A DNA stretch of 64,000 bases from Staphylotrichum longicolle (GCA_019096155.1 JAHCVI010000001.1:6448001-6512000), one strand, 5' to 3'. Counted from the first letter of the stretch, positions 1 through 11,205 are shown. A program made the numbers and translations. The notes: a model not told the origin generated them from the sequence alone.

Positions 1-218
1 GGTCGACGGGTATTTGGAGTCAAAGGAGCAGCAGTATGTCGTGTGCCTACAGTGGTGGGTATGGTTTGGAGCTCGCCGAAACATGGAGGTTTATTGGAGG
101 AGCCTGGCGGATTCATCGATGCAGGTAGAACCTGAGGTACTGTACACAAGGGGCAAAATGCCAGAACACAGAGGGCAAAATTCAACAAAAGAATGAGGAT
201 CTCAATTGAGAGATCTGT

Positions 219-297
219 TGCCCACTATCAGAATCGAACTGATGACCTTGTCATTATTTGGTACTAGTGACACGCTCTACCACTGAGCCAAGCGGGC
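219..297 (-). tRNA. tRNA-Thr (anticodon AGU) with a 7-nt intron
   Basis: The reverse strand folds as a full cloverleaf. The acceptor arms GCCCGCT (297-291) and AGTGGGC (226-220) pair with one G-U, and discriminator A lies at 219. The D stem is GCTC/GAGC. The anticodon stem is TGTCA/TGACA, and the T arm is ATCAG-TTCGATT-CTGAT. The anticodon loop reads CT-AGT-A followed by seven extra bases (CCAAATA, 261-255) before A38, which is the canonical 37/38 position for eukaryotic tRNA introns. After splicing the anticodon AGT reads threonine ACN codons as inosine. A TTTT run follows about 30 nt downstream on the same strand (near 187-190) as a plausible RNA polymerase III terminator. The exact intron ends could shift by a base; the isotype rests on the anticodon only. 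Confidence 0.88.
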
Positions 298-752
298 CGG
301 ATGAGTGGAGATGTTTGCTTGGGGTCCACGGTTGCCCTTGAGAAGCAAGGCCGCGTTGTTTACTTTTGGGAATTCGATTCTTTGTTTGATACAATGGGTT
401 GTTCGTGGGTTTCTTCTTTGCGAAAGTCAATCTAGACAAGGGAGGAAGGAAAAGGAATAGGAATGTGACCCCTGTCGTGGGAGCCCCTGGCACCACAGGA
501 GCAGAGACAGTTTGTGAGGCGAGTAAAGAATATGCTTGAAGGTAGGTAACGGAATGCTCAGAGCAACTGTTGCCAAACACGGGTTCTGATAATGTACGCC
601 TGCTAGCTAAGGCCAGGAACAATGCTATACCTGGACCACAGCGCGACAGCCACGTCTGAATGTATATACAAGACGTTGAAAACAAAAGCGCGATATGGAC
701 AGTGAAGTTAAAGTATGTGTAGACCTCAGTCCCTCGGCGTCATACATGCCTT
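298..752. other. Spacer between tRNA-Thr and the AA9 gene
   Basis: No gene is recognised. This stretch would hold the 3' UTR of the leftward AA9 gene and the upstream flank of the leftward tRNA. A 143-codon open frame on the minus strand (685-254) overlaps the tRNA and shows no family resemblance. Confidence 0.6.
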
Positions 753-1524
753 TCAAAACTCGAATCCAGACCATACATCGCCGCCCGGCGGGCTGTAGGT
801 GGTGGCCGTCCCTTGGTAGATGTCGACCTAACCATCATTAGCATATGATCTTCTTTCGTGCAGGGTCCAGACTTACAGTAATGCCAGGGTCATCCTGGGG
901 CGCATATGTCGGAATGCTGAAGAGCTTGTCGGAGGGAGGAGCCTCGGTGCCGCTGCCGGACACGACAATCTGAGCACACTCGGCATAGAACTGGGGCGTG
1001 TTGGCCTGGTGCAGAGCGAGCAGCTCGTGGCGGATGAGGTAGTTGCCGGGTACCAAATTCTTGGGAATCCTGCTGCTCCACTCGAGGTTCTTGTAGACGA
1101 GTGCAGTGCCCCAGTTGTTGGAGTTGAGCTGGTCGCCCCATAGACCCATCTGGTCGATCTTGAACCAGCCTTTTCCGTCGCCCTGGCACCCAGAGAAGTC
1201 GCCGGGACACTTGAAGAGCCAGACCATAACGGGACCCTGCTCGTGTGTCCACTGCTTCCAAACAGCCGTCACGTTCTCCCCGGCGTTGACAGGGGCGCTG
1301 AGATCCGCACTAGTGCCACCGTTGCAGCGTATCTTGGGGTCGTCGACAGTCAGGGTGGGGTTGTAGTCGGGCCATTGGAACTGGATGGTCTTGGGGCTTG
1401 TCGAAGGGGCAAACCCTTCGTATCCCGGATAGTTGGTTCCACCGATGATGTAGCTGGTGACGGCGCCGTGGCCGGCAACAAGTGGCACAAGGCCAAGCGC
1501 GGGCGCAATGATATCGAACCGCAT
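753..1524 (-). CDS. AA9 lytic polysaccharide monooxygenase (former GH61), secreted
   Basis: Copper-dependent oxidative cleavage of cellulose or hemicellulose outside the cell. Exons 1524-877 and 827-753 give about 240 residues. Residues 1-18 form a signal peptide ending VAG, so mature His1 is residue 19 of the HGAVTSY start. The histidine brace partner is H94 (WTHEQGP); the motif QFYAEC supplies Gln178 and the axial Tyr180; H166 (IRHE) is the usual second-sphere His. There is no linker or CBM1. The 49-nt intron (876-828) has a GTAAGT donor, a CTAAT branch and a TTAG acceptor. Removing it replaces an atypical tail by VDIYQGTATTYSPPGG...GFEF, the usual family C-terminus. Substrate and regioselectivity cannot be read from sequence. 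Confidence 0.95.
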
Positions 1525-1650
1525 GTCGGGTGGTTTTCAAAGACAGGCCCAGGGGTGGCAAAGAAAAGGCGTGGTTGTCGATGGTGTAAATGAGGCTCAG
1601 AGGTTCAAGAACTGCAGAGTGAACAAGGACCGATGAGCGGCTCAACAGCG

Positions 1651-1657
1651 TCTTATA
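1651..1657 (-). promoter_or_regulatory. Putative TATA element of the AA9 gene
   Basis: TATAAGA on the minus strand, about 130 bases upstream of the AA9 start codon. The position is suitable for a core promoter with a 5' UTR of roughly 100 nt. Support is positional only. Confidence 0.4.
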
Positions 1658-1724
1658 CTTGGCCGGGCCTTGAAAGGGAGCATCCACCTCCACACTACCG
1701 GGAGATCGTCGACCGTAAGACACT

Positions 1725-3370
1725 GGCTACGTCGCCAATGGCCTGCATCCTGCCTGGTCGTAGATGGAGCCTAGGTGCTCTATGTGTGGCCACGCGGAGG
1801 GGGTAATCTATCGTTTGAGCGGATAACCTGGTTTCCAGTGCCATGGCTCGTCATAACCCGAGGTCGGTGATACCCTCTGGGAGCATTCGCGGCTGGCGGA
1901 CCGGAGGGTACCGGGCATAAGCCGGTCCGGGCGAGCATTAGATTGGGAACAAGGGGGATGATCGACAGGTTTCAGAGGAGCTATTTCCAGGTTCAAGCAG
2001 ACAGCATAGATGAACGGGAGGGTGCCAAGGCTTGAAGTAGACCCCATTGACAAGAAAGTGCTTGCACACACAGCATCTTGTCGACGCCGCTTGCGCTGGC
2101 CAAGACCGGATGTGGCAGCACGGCAGGATGGTGTCCGGGGAAGAGAAGCTGGGGATTGACGGGGGCCGGGTTGGGTGTCTGAGGACGCACAGTCTCATGT
2201 AGAGTGCATAAGACAGTCTGCATTGAGGGCTACAATAACGGACGTCAACAACACGGTGCAGGTGTCCAGGGTGAGGCAGGGCAGTCGATCCGAGACCTCA
2301 TCCAGGAGGACGCTCCTGCGATCAGGACCAAGAAATGCGACGATGGTTGCAGAAGATGGCACCTAACGGATAGTTGAGCCGAAAGCCCGGCTTCAAGGCA
2401 AGGCTGGGTGCAGATCTGACGTCGATCTCGGCACCCGGGCTGCCGGGGAACGTTGCTGCAACGAAGATCGCCGAGCGGGAGACCAACAGAAGGTGACTGG
2501 ATTGCTCTTCAAGGTCTTGGCGGGGTCGACGTTGGGAGCCAACCCCCCTGCAGCCGCCAGAAGCTTGGCAGGGCAGGACGTGTGGGGGTTCCTCTTCAGA
2601 CGGAGAAACCCGATCGCTGTCGCGTTGCGTCGACGTCTCACCCAGACTCAAGTCTGCATCTGGTAGTGGTTGTCGTGTGAATGGTCGCCTTCACGTTTGC
2701 TTGGAGTCGCCATACGAAACTTGACACGAGCCCTTTAGGATTATACCCGGGCGAGAAAGTCCAGTTAAGACTGCAGGGCCGATGCCTTCGACAAGTCAAG
2801 CTTCTGCTGGGGGTCGTCGACATGTCGAGGGGGTCCGAGGGTGCCACCCATTGTTATCTGGCAGTCCAGCCAGCGATCCGGGTTCTGTGGTGTCGATGTG
2901 GCTGAAGTTGGTGTAGAACTTGGGCACTGGATGTTGTTGCATCGGTAACACCGTTTATTAGTCCATTCTGATGACGATCGTGCCTCAATTCTCCATGGGC
3001 TTTTCTCAAGGGATGACGTCTGAGTGGTCCAAGTTGCCACGGTGCGAGGTTTGTGGCATTCCAAGAGCAACGAGCAGGTACGGAAAAAAGCACTTACAAT
3101 GGAAACCACGGGCAAGTCCGCGTTGTGTTTGTCCCACGGCCAACATCCGTTTGCACAACTCACTGCCAAAGTGCACAATGCCATGCAGGTGGTTTGGCCA
3201 CTGACTCAACGGATTGTTCGAGTAGCCAAGATGATGATTCCATTCAAGATTGTGCCCTTCATGGCGACGAATGGCCGAGGAAGCCACGAACTGGCGGTGT
3301 CACTTCCATCTCCATCTTGTGTCTCTCAATGTGTCACTGCTAAGACATAGTCAACCCGCGGGAGCGGCAG
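1725..3370. other. Gene-free intergenic stretch
   Basis: About 1.6 kb between the divergent AA9 and PAN-like genes. Many short open frames overlap on both strands, none with a recognisable domain, codon consistency or splice partners. It presumably carries both promoters. Confidence 0.6.
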
Positions 3371-4436
3371 ATGTCGGAAACTCCCACTTCTGCTGCTCCC
3401 CGAGACCAGTTCAGAAAGTCCTGCCAGGATTACCAGTACGCCGAAACCCTTCAAAACCCCTTCCCGGAGGTCGTCTTCTCGAGCTCGGCCAACACTGCCC
3501 AAAGCACGGGACCAACATCACAAGCGGGCGGCGGCGACGGCACCAACGAAACCGCCCACGACCCTGACACGCGCTCTTCCCTCCGTCCCGACACGGCCGG
3601 CAGTAGTAAGGAACCCCGCCTGCACGAAGACGTTTGGGTTGAGCCCCCCGAGGTGCCTTGGTACAAAGAGATCTCGCGGCGGAAGTGGATCGCCATCATC
3701 ATCTGCACCGCCGGCATCACAGGCGTCTTGTTGGCCATCCTCGGCGCCATGAACAAGTTCTCCGGAGGAGACAGGTCTGTCGCACCCATCACAAACCCTC
3801 TGCGTCCAAGGACGACCGTCCGCTAACCAGCCCCAGCACCTCCGACTCCTCTTCCACCAACATCACAACAACCACACCAACTTCCACCAGCACGCCTACA
3901 ACCTCAACAACAACCTCTGTCTCCCCAACATCCACCGTGAGTCTAACCCCCCCCCCCCTCTCACACACACACACGTTACAAAACAAAGAATCTAACCAAC
4001 CCCCCTTCTTCCTCCCACCCCCACAGCAACCAGCCCACCCCCGCCCATCAACTGCTCCGCCCCCTCGACCTTCCTCAGCTCCATCCTCTGGGTCGGCACC
4101 GACGACGTGAGCGCCTACAGCGGCGCCTTCGCCCAGGCGTCCACCGCCTCGGCCTGCTGCGAGCTGTGCCTCTCCCAGACCCCGGGTTGCGCGGGCTGGC
4201 TGTTCAACGGCTCGTCGGCGTTCACGCCCTGTACGCGCGTCGTGCTGAAGAAGGAACAGGGTAAGAAGGACGAGAAGAAGAAGGACAAGAAGAAGAGTGA
4301 GAGAGGTGGCGAGGTTGTGATGACTGTGGCTGGGAGGGGGGACAAGGACGCGGGGACGTGCCCGGACGGGGTGGCGGTGACGACGGTGTTTGAGGAGACG
4401 GACGGGCGGAGGGGTGGCGGGGAGGGGGCCTTGTAG
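3371..4436 (+). CDS. Single-pass membrane protein with Ser/Thr stalk and PAN/apple-like Cys-rich domain
   Basis: Likely a type II cell-surface or wall-sensing protein of unknown function. The N-terminal about 105 residues are polar; a hydrophobic segment (KWIAIIICTAGITGVLLAIL) follows around residues 109-128. Exon 1 ends at 3774 (phase 2). A 62-nt intron (3775-3836, branch CTAAC) leads into a Thr/Ser-rich stalk. The distal part (about 4035-4436) encodes INCSAPSTFLSS, WVGTDDV, CCELC and GCAGWLFNGSS...PCT, a cysteine spacing reminiscent of apple/PAN domains, then a Lys-rich stretch. The second intron is unresolved: GTGAGT at 3937 with the CAG ending 4026 puts the domain out of frame by one. A weaker GTTACA donor at 3975 with the CAG ending 4033 keeps frame. 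A lost base is the alternative. The domain assignment is by pattern only. Confidence 0.65.
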
Positions 4437-5050
4437 TGGCGGGTGGAAGATCCAGTAACGGGGATTGGGAATGTGAGGGTTGGCATCTTGGGGAAAGGGA
4501 GGTTTGATATTGTATTGCCAGGGCGATGGCGAGTTGCTTTTTGAGAAGGGGGAAATGGTTGGTTGCATGGTCTGACAGAGACGGGATCTCTGACGAGCAT
4601 GGGGGTAGAGCGGAGAGTAGATCGACAGCACCCTGGGCAGAGAGACCAAGAAAAGGGAATTGACAACTGCGGTATATACACACCATCTAGTCACGTCGAA
4701 CCGCGCTGTCAGTGGCCGGGTGTGACTGGTTCTTGCTGTGGACACGGCAGAGAAAACAGGGCTCAAAGACAAAACGTACAAGTACATTGAATTCCCAACA
4801 GCCTGTCTATTAGACCATTACCAACCTAACCTGCTTCACCCTCAAATCCCGGCCCATGACATTTGTCCGGAGCAGGCAGGCACAAAAGAGAAAAAAATTG
4901 CGGCAGGCAAAAATAGGCGCCGGATCCCCTTCCTTGTCACCTAAGCAGCCCGTTTTGTTTGTTTAACTTCGTTTCCCTTCCTTGGTTGATATAACTCCCA
5001 TTCTCCCACGCCTCCTCACACAACACCTTTAGGTTAAAACAATTCCGCGC
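4437..5050. other. Convergent 3' regions
   Basis: The rightward PAN-like gene and the leftward pdb1 gene converge here. No coding sequence is recognised; it should contain both 3' UTRs and polyadenylation sites. Confidence 0.6.
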
Positions 5051-6266
5051 TTAGAGACGGAGCAGCTTGGCCGCGTACTGCTCGATGAGCGGCTCGGTGG
5101 GGAAGGCCATCTCCTCCAGCTTGGCAGCGTACGGGGTCGGGACATCAGCGCCAGTGACGCGCTGGGCGGGAGCATCAAGGTAGTCAAAGGCGTACTCCAT
5201 GGTCAGGGCGAGAATCTCGGCACCGACGCCAAAGGCGGGGAAGCCGGACTCGACGGCCATCAGGCGGTGCGTCTTCTTGACCGACTTGACGATGGTCTCA
5301 ATGTCGAGCGGCTTGACGCTGCGCAGGTTGATGACCTCGCACTCGACGCCGTACTTCTTCTTGAGGTTCTCGGCGGCGACCAGCGACTGGCCGACGCAGC
5401 GGGAGAGCGAGACAATGGTCAGATCCTTACCGGCGCGCTCGATCTTGGCCTTGCCGAAGGGAATGACGAAGTCGTCCTTCTGCGCGGCCTCGGACATGGG
5501 GAACGACTGGCCGTAGAGGAGCTCGTTCTCGAGGACGACCACCGGGTTGGGGTCGCGGATGGCCGCCTTCAGCAGGCCCTTGGCGTCCTCGGCCGACCAC
5601 GGCGAGACGACCTTGAGACCGGGAACGCTGCCGTACCAGGCCGAGTAGTCTTGCGAGTGCTGGGCGGCGACACCGGCGGCGAAGCCGTTGGGGCCGCGGA
5701 AGGTGATGTTGCATGGCTGGATGCCACCGGACATGTAGAGAGTCTTGGCGGCCGAGTTGACGACTTGGTCGATGGCCTGCATAGCGAAGTTGAAGGTCAT
5801 GAACTCGCACTATGAACACGCTCACGTTAGCGATCTGCCGTTCCTATCTCCCCCGTAGATGGAGGGGAGCCGAGTCGCAACTACTCACCACAGGGTGCAG
5901 CCCGCTCAGGGCGGCGCCGACGGCCAGGCCGGTGAAACCGCTCTCAGTGATGGGTGTGTCGATGACGCGCTTGTCGCCGAAGCGGTCTAGCAGGCCCTTG
6001 GTGACCTTGTATGCGCCGTTGTACTGGGCAACCTCCTCACCCAGGATGAAGACCTTGGGGTTGGCCTCGAGCTCCTCGGCGAGCGCCTCATTGAGGGCCT
6101 CGCGGACTGTGTACTCCTTGACACCGGAGGCGTCGGCATATGTGCGTTTTTGTTGGCTGGGCACAACAGCAGCTCTGGAGAGGAACGAAGAAGTCGCGGC
6201 AGGACGGACGGCGGAAGCGCGCGCCGTGGCAGCCAGGCGGGCCGCTGGTCGGAGATAGCGCGACAT
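5051..6266 (-). CDS. pdb1: Pyruvate dehydrogenase E1 component subunit beta, mitochondrial
   Basis: With the alpha subunit it forms the thiamine-dependent E1 of the pyruvate dehydrogenase complex in the mitochondrial matrix. Exons 6266-5889 and 5809-5051 give 377 residues, normal for the family. The first about 35 residues are Arg/Ala/Ser-rich without acids, as in a matrix presequence, ending near KRTYADASG. The body has VREALNEALAEE, FILGEEVAQYNGAYKVTKGL and DTPITESGFTGLAVGAA (pyrimidine-binding half), then EFMTFNFAMQAIDQ and the C-terminal transketolase half. The 79-nt intron (GTGAGT...CATAG, 5888-5810) splits HPV from CEFM. Both halves are intact, so the gene looks functional. Confidence 0.97.
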
Positions 6267-7136
6267 GGCGGAGATTTTGTGTTGAGTAAAGGAGGAAAGA
6301 AACGAAAGGGAGAAACGGGGAGTTTGGCTGTAGGAACTGCCTGCAATTAGAATGCGCTCAATTGAAATGCCCGCTCGCTTTAAGGAACGACGGCGATCAA
6401 CGAGGTCAGCACGAAGGAGAAAGTGGTGATGCAGGATGGCGGGAGGACGACAGTTGCCAGAGGGAATTTTTCTTTTGCAACAATCGACAAGCTTGGGACC
6501 AGCATCCGGACTTATTTGGCGTTGAACCCCAACGAATCAATCTGCACTAGTGCGAGAGGAGCTTAGCGCACTGGACCCCTGCGCTCCGGCCCAGGAGCTT
6601 GTCTCGCCGAACCTCAAACTTGACAGCTCGCCCACTCCACCGCGCCGAAAATGGTGGGGACTTTTTAGTGCAGAGATAACGCGCAACTCAGCAAGTCCTG
6701 GTAGATTCCCACATTTCGTCGATTTTATCTTCACTTTGCGGACCACGCATCAAAGATGGGCAACGAACGGGGCGACTGTTCGGGGTTCCGTTAGATGTCC
6801 CAGTTTGTGCAACCTCAGTCGGGAACCAATCCGCGCCAACTTTTGCCCTGGAAACCGTTGCAGCCGGGAAGCCTAAGGGAAATGCAGAATGCCTGCAAAA
6901 ATGGCACGCAGTCGCAAATCACCCAGGGTGCGAGGTTTCGTGGCCGAAGAAATCTATTACGGTATATACACAAGAAGCGCAGGCCAGACGCCGTCGCCAG
7001 AAGCTGTAGGCGATCTTGGGCGACCGAAATTATTAGAACTGATTATACCACTCCAAAGCCATCCCTCTACCCGCCCGCATTACAATGCAGCCCTTTTGTC
7101 ATCCCATCATAGCGTCAAGGTCCGTATGCCGACCGC
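6267..7136. other. Promoter region of pdb1 and 3' region of erg6
   Basis: Both flanking genes point left, so this holds the pdb1 promoter and 5' UTR and the erg6 3' UTR. Short open frames on both strands match nothing I recognise. Confidence 0.6.
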
Positions 7137-8466
7137 TTAGTTGGCGGGCTTGCGGCCGACCATCAGGTACATGGGGGTGAAGAGGTCCTTCTTGGCACCG
7201 GCGACGAGGCCGTCAGCGCCCTTGGCGAGCGAGTCGGCCGTCTTCTTGGTGCCCTTGGGCGCGAGGCCGATGGTCTCGAGCAGGCCGGTGAAGACGTGCA
7301 CAGCCCGGCGGCCAGTGTGTGTCATGCGGAGCACGGTGAAGAGATCCCAGTACGACTGCATGTACTTGGTCTCGCCGGCGATGCCCCAGTACCAGGGGAT
7401 GGCGTCGCCCCGCTTGGAGAGGTCCTCGTGGTGCAGCAGCTCGAAGCCGGCGGCCTTCATGGCTGCCAGACCCTCCGAGATGGGCACCATGTTGGAGATG
7501 CCGTTGCCCTCCTCGATGGCGAGGCGGATGTCACGGTGCTCCAGGTTGTTGTTGTCGTAGTTGTCCGTCATCAGCCACTCGTACACGCCGAAGACGCCGC
7601 CGGGCTTCAGCACACGGAAGATCTCGCTGTAGACACCCTCCAGCTTGGGCGCGTGGACGGTAGCCTCGATTGCGTAGACGGCGTCGAACGACTCGTCGGG
7701 GAAGGACATTTGCTGGCTCAAGTTAGCGAGATTGGTGCTTGACGAGTATTTAGTGCAGGCGGCCATACCATGAAATCGCCCTTCACGAACTTGAGCTGGT
7801 TCGAGAGACCCTCCTTCTGCGCATACCGTGTAGCGCGCTCAATCTGGTAGTCGTTGTTGTTGAGACCGGTGATGTGGGCGTCGGTGAACTTGGCAATCTC
7901 CCTTGCGGGGCCGCCAATGCCGCAGCCGACGTCGAGAACCTTCATGCCGGCCTGGATGCCGACCTTCATGGCAAGGTAGTGTTCGTGGCGCGCAATGGCC
8001 TGGTAGAAGGACTCGCCGATCGAGTACCGGCAGAAGTGGAAGCTCTGGCCCCAGCCATACTCGTACAGATCCGTAGCGAGGTTGTAGTAGCTGTGGAAAG
8101 GCAAAAAGTCAGCACTCGACCGAGCTGGGAAAACAACAAGGTGCCGGGCTAAAACTCACTGCCTTGTCAGAGTGGCGTACTCCTTTGTCCGCGCCTGGTG
8201 ATTGCTTGTGAGCTGGGGTCCCCGCGTTTGGGGCCGGTGGATGGAGTACCCACCTCTCTGTCGGCGTCGGTCTCTGTCTCGGCGCGCTTGTTGTCAAAGT
8301 GCTTGAAATACTCGTCGACCGCAAGCTTCTTCGCGTCCTTGTCCTTGGAAAGCATGGCAGCGAAGCCGCCAGCAGCCTCGGTGGACTTGCCGTGGAGGGC
8401 CTTCATGAACGCGGCATCACGCGCGTGGTCCTCCTTCTCGAGGGCCGCTTTCGTGGTGGGAGCCAT
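7137..8466 (-). CDS. erg6: Sterol 24-C-methyltransferase (ergosterol biosynthesis)
   Basis: SAM-dependent C-24 methylation of the sterol side chain, at the ER or lipid droplets. Four exons: 8466-8254, 8194-8160, 8090-7769, 7712-7137, giving 381 residues, normal for fungal Erg6. The start MAPTTKAALEKEDHARDAAF is preferred over an in-frame ATG at 8598. The 35-nt second exon encodes ARTKEYATLTR(H) and joins YYNLATDLYEYGWGQSFHFC. SAM-binding motif I is LDVGCGIGGPAREIA. Further conserved parts are GLNNNDYQIERA, FDAVYAIEATVHAP and EWLMTDNYD. Introns are 59, 69 and 56 nt with canonical borders. The gene is intact and presumably constitutively expressed. Confidence 0.97.
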
Positions 8467-9353
8467 GTTGAATTGGGAGAAACTGAGGCGACGGGAGAGT
8501 GCTGAATGCGAGATCGAGTACTCAGATGGAGGGCGCGACAGAAGAATGGGAGTTGGGTTGGTCGGTTGGTTGTTGAACTCCAAGGAAAAAAGTTTCACGG
8601 ACCCCTATTAATTATAGACATGCGATGGCGCTGGGCAACTGGCCAGGGGTGGCCAGTAGCCGACACCCATCCAGCAAATCTCCTGGCTCAATTGACGGTT
8701 CAGGGGGCAGCGCCCCACACAAGCACATGCAACCAAACGTCGAGGTCCAGGAACCACCATCGAAGCTGCATTGGGGGCCAATAAAACGTCACAAGCTAGA
8801 GATGCGAACAAGAACTCGGGTTCGGTTTGCTCCGCCCCTTTCATTGCCGGCTTGTACACAGTATACTGTGGTACGTCTTTGCTTCCCCGCAGCGAGAGAA
8901 ATCCGGATGCGAGTCGATGGTGGGAGGTCCCGCTCTTGCATGTGTTCGTTCCTGAATCGAACTCCACTGCGGCGGTCTCTGCAAATGCGAATTCGAAACG
9001 GAAGGCGGTGGGAAGCAACGAGGATGCGAATACGAATAAGAGACGCACGAGCCACATGTAGAGCGCACGGGCCAAGTGTGTAAATGCAGCAGAACCAGCC
9101 CGTCGCTCAGCCACAAATGGAATTTGAGGAGTGGCGTCTGATAAGGCTTATCAATCAAGCAGCCACAGCAACCTTCTGAACTCGCCTCATCACCAAACAC
9201 CGAGACACCGACCCACAATCCTCAACTCACCCCACGTTCACAACAAAAGATCACCGTCTTTGCGACGGCAGACAACCCGCCATCGACACCATATCCGCGA
9301 CACCTCAACCGACATCAGACCTACAGAACCGACCGGCCACCCATCTACCCACC
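8467..9353. other. Divergent promoter region of erg6 and slt11
   Basis: 887 bases between two start codons pointing away from each other. No reading frame here resembles a protein. It should contain two promoters and 5' UTRs; I see no confident TATA box or operator. Confidence 0.6.
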
Positions 9354-10486
9354 ATGCCGCCTCAGATCAAACAAGACCTCAACCGCTCCGGGTGGGAGAC
9401 CACCGACTTCCCCTCGGTCTGCGAGAACTGCCTGCCCGAGAACCCCTACGTCAAGATGCTCAAAGAGGACCACGGCGCCGAGTGCAAGCTGTGCACGCGG
9501 CCCTTCACCATCTTCAGCTGGTCGGGCGACGGGCGCGCCCACGGCCGCAAGCGGCGCACCAACATCTGCCTCACGTGCGCCCGCCTCAAGAACGCCTGCC
9601 AGTGCTGCATCATGGACCTGCAGTTCGGCCTGCCCATCGTCATCCGCGACAAGGCGCTCGAGCTGATCGCGCCCGGTCCCCAGAGCGAGATCAACCGCGA
9701 GTACTTTGCGCAGAACAACGAGCGCGCCATCGAGGAAGGGCGCGCCGGGGTCGAGGAGTACGAGAAGACGGACGAGAAGGCGAGGGAGCTGCTGAGGCGG
9801 CTGGCGCAGAGCAAGCCGTACTTCAGGAAGGGGAGGGAGGTGGATCATGAGGGACATGCCACGGGAGGGAATGCGGCGGTGGGTGCCGGGCTGGGGGGTG
9901 CGGGGGCCGATACGGACGAGGGATTCGAGGGCCGCGGCCGCGGTGGGCGCAAAAGGTGGTTCGCGGCGGGCCCGCTCGGCGCGAACGCCCCGCCGCCGGG
10001 GCCCAAGGACTGGCTGCCGCCCAACGACCGGAACATCATGTCGCTGTTTGTCACGGGCATCGAGGACGATCTGCCCGAGCACAAGATCCGCGACTCTTCA
10101 AGGTGTTTGGCAAGATCAAGTCGCTGGTGGTGTCGCACATGACGCACTGCGCATTTGTCAACTTTGAGACACGCGACGGGGCGGAGAAGGCAGCGGCCGA
10201 GTGCAAGGGCCGGGCGGTCATCGCCGGGTGCCCGTTGCGTATCCGATGGAGCGTGCCCAAGGCGATCGGTACGATGGACAAGGAGGAGCGGACCGAGATG
10301 CTGCGCGATGGTCGGTCGGCGTTCGGGCAGGCGAACCGAAGGGGACCGCAGCAGAAGGCTCTCGAGGGCGGTCCTGCGCAAGGAGGTGCGCCAGCTGCTG
10401 CCCAGGCGGATGACCTTGCGGCCTTGACTGTGGCTGCGCCGCCTGGGGCTGCCGATGTACAATACGCCAGTCTGTCTGGCAACTAA
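9354..10486 (+). CDS. slt11: Pre-mRNA-splicing factor Slt11/RBM22 family, with apparent frameshift
   Basis: Spliceosome protein expected to contact U6/U2 snRNA and the catalytic core. The N-terminal zinc-binding region has CENCLPENPY, CKLCTRPF and CLTCARLKNACQCC (residues about 23-90). Further on, NIMSLFVTGIEDDLPEHKIRD begins an RRM that continues in another frame as LFKVFGKIKSLVVSHM and CAFVNFE, ending in a low-complexity tail. The break is at 10092-10097, where GAC is followed by TC then TTC AAG; one base is missing (for example GACCTCTTC). No intron fits because conserved sequence abuts on both sides. The literal frame stops after about 262 residues. As the gene is essential elsewhere, an indel error is likelier than decay. 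Confidence 0.88.
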
Positions 10487-10731
10487 AGCCCTTTTTTCGC
10501 ACTTTCGTTTCCGGCTGCATGGCGTTGGGGGACATTGGTCTGGGTCTCAGGGTTGGAGAGGCAAAAGATATCTCTTGCTGCATTCTGTTGGGCATTGAAG
10601 TTTTGTTGTTACATGGAGGGGTATCATAGACGGCTATAATACAACGGCAGAATTCCTGCCAGACCGCGTCTTTGCTGATCATGCTTGTTGCCCGTCTTGC
10701 ACAAGTTTTTGTTTGTTGGACATCCCTCCCG

Positions 10732-11205
10732 CTACCTCTCCGAGCAGCACTTCACCCCATCCATGTTGGCGTTTTTGTTCCCCTGCTTGATGCTCTCGTT
10801 GTCTCCCCGTTCGGTGTGTTCGTGGATACGAAGTTCTAGACAAACAAAGATCAGCGTCATGCTCCAACCGGCGCTACGGCAACGCCTCGGAACAGCCACT
10901 CACTGTAGGTGCTGCTGGTGCTCGCCTCCCTCTTCCCCTGCACGACGTTTGTCTTCAGGAAACTGGCAACCTCCTCGGCGTGCTGGATGGCCGGGGCTAT
11001 CGATGGGTCGGAGGCCGGAAGCGAGGCCCTGTCCCGGAATCCCAGGCGGATCTGTTGGCGGGCAGCATCGAGCACTCGCGCATCGCCTGATCTGCTGTGT
11101 TAGCCGGGGGATGCCGGAGGAGAGCTTGTTTGACGGAATCTAGGTACCTTCAAACGCAATTCGTGCGGCGCGCAGCAAGTGCCTGTATGCTTGGATGGCT
11201 GCCAT
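10732..11205 (-). CDS. mzm1: Mitochondrial LYR-family protein Mzm1 (complex III assembly)
   Basis: Matrix chaperone-like protein that stabilises the Rieske Fe-S subunit during assembly of complex III. Three exons: 11205-11148, 11086-10904 and 10835-10732, giving 114 residues, the usual size. The N-terminus AIQAYRHLLRAARIAFEGD carries the LYR-like helix. The middle has RQQIRLGFRD and AEEVASFLKTNVVQG. The last exon gives YKLRIHEHTERGDN, a typical family ending. Intron borders are GTACCT...TCAG (61 nt) and GTGAGT...CTAG (68 nt). The gene was reconstructed from splice signals and family resemblance; all three phases agree. It shares a 311-bp divergent spacer with zuo1. Confidence 0.92.

Noticed and set aside
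3789..4787. 332-codon open frame on the minus strand
   Set aside because: It mirrors the low-complexity PAN-like gene; its valine/glycine runs come from the opposite strand's Thr/Ser and Pro runs, and it crosses the 3' UTR.
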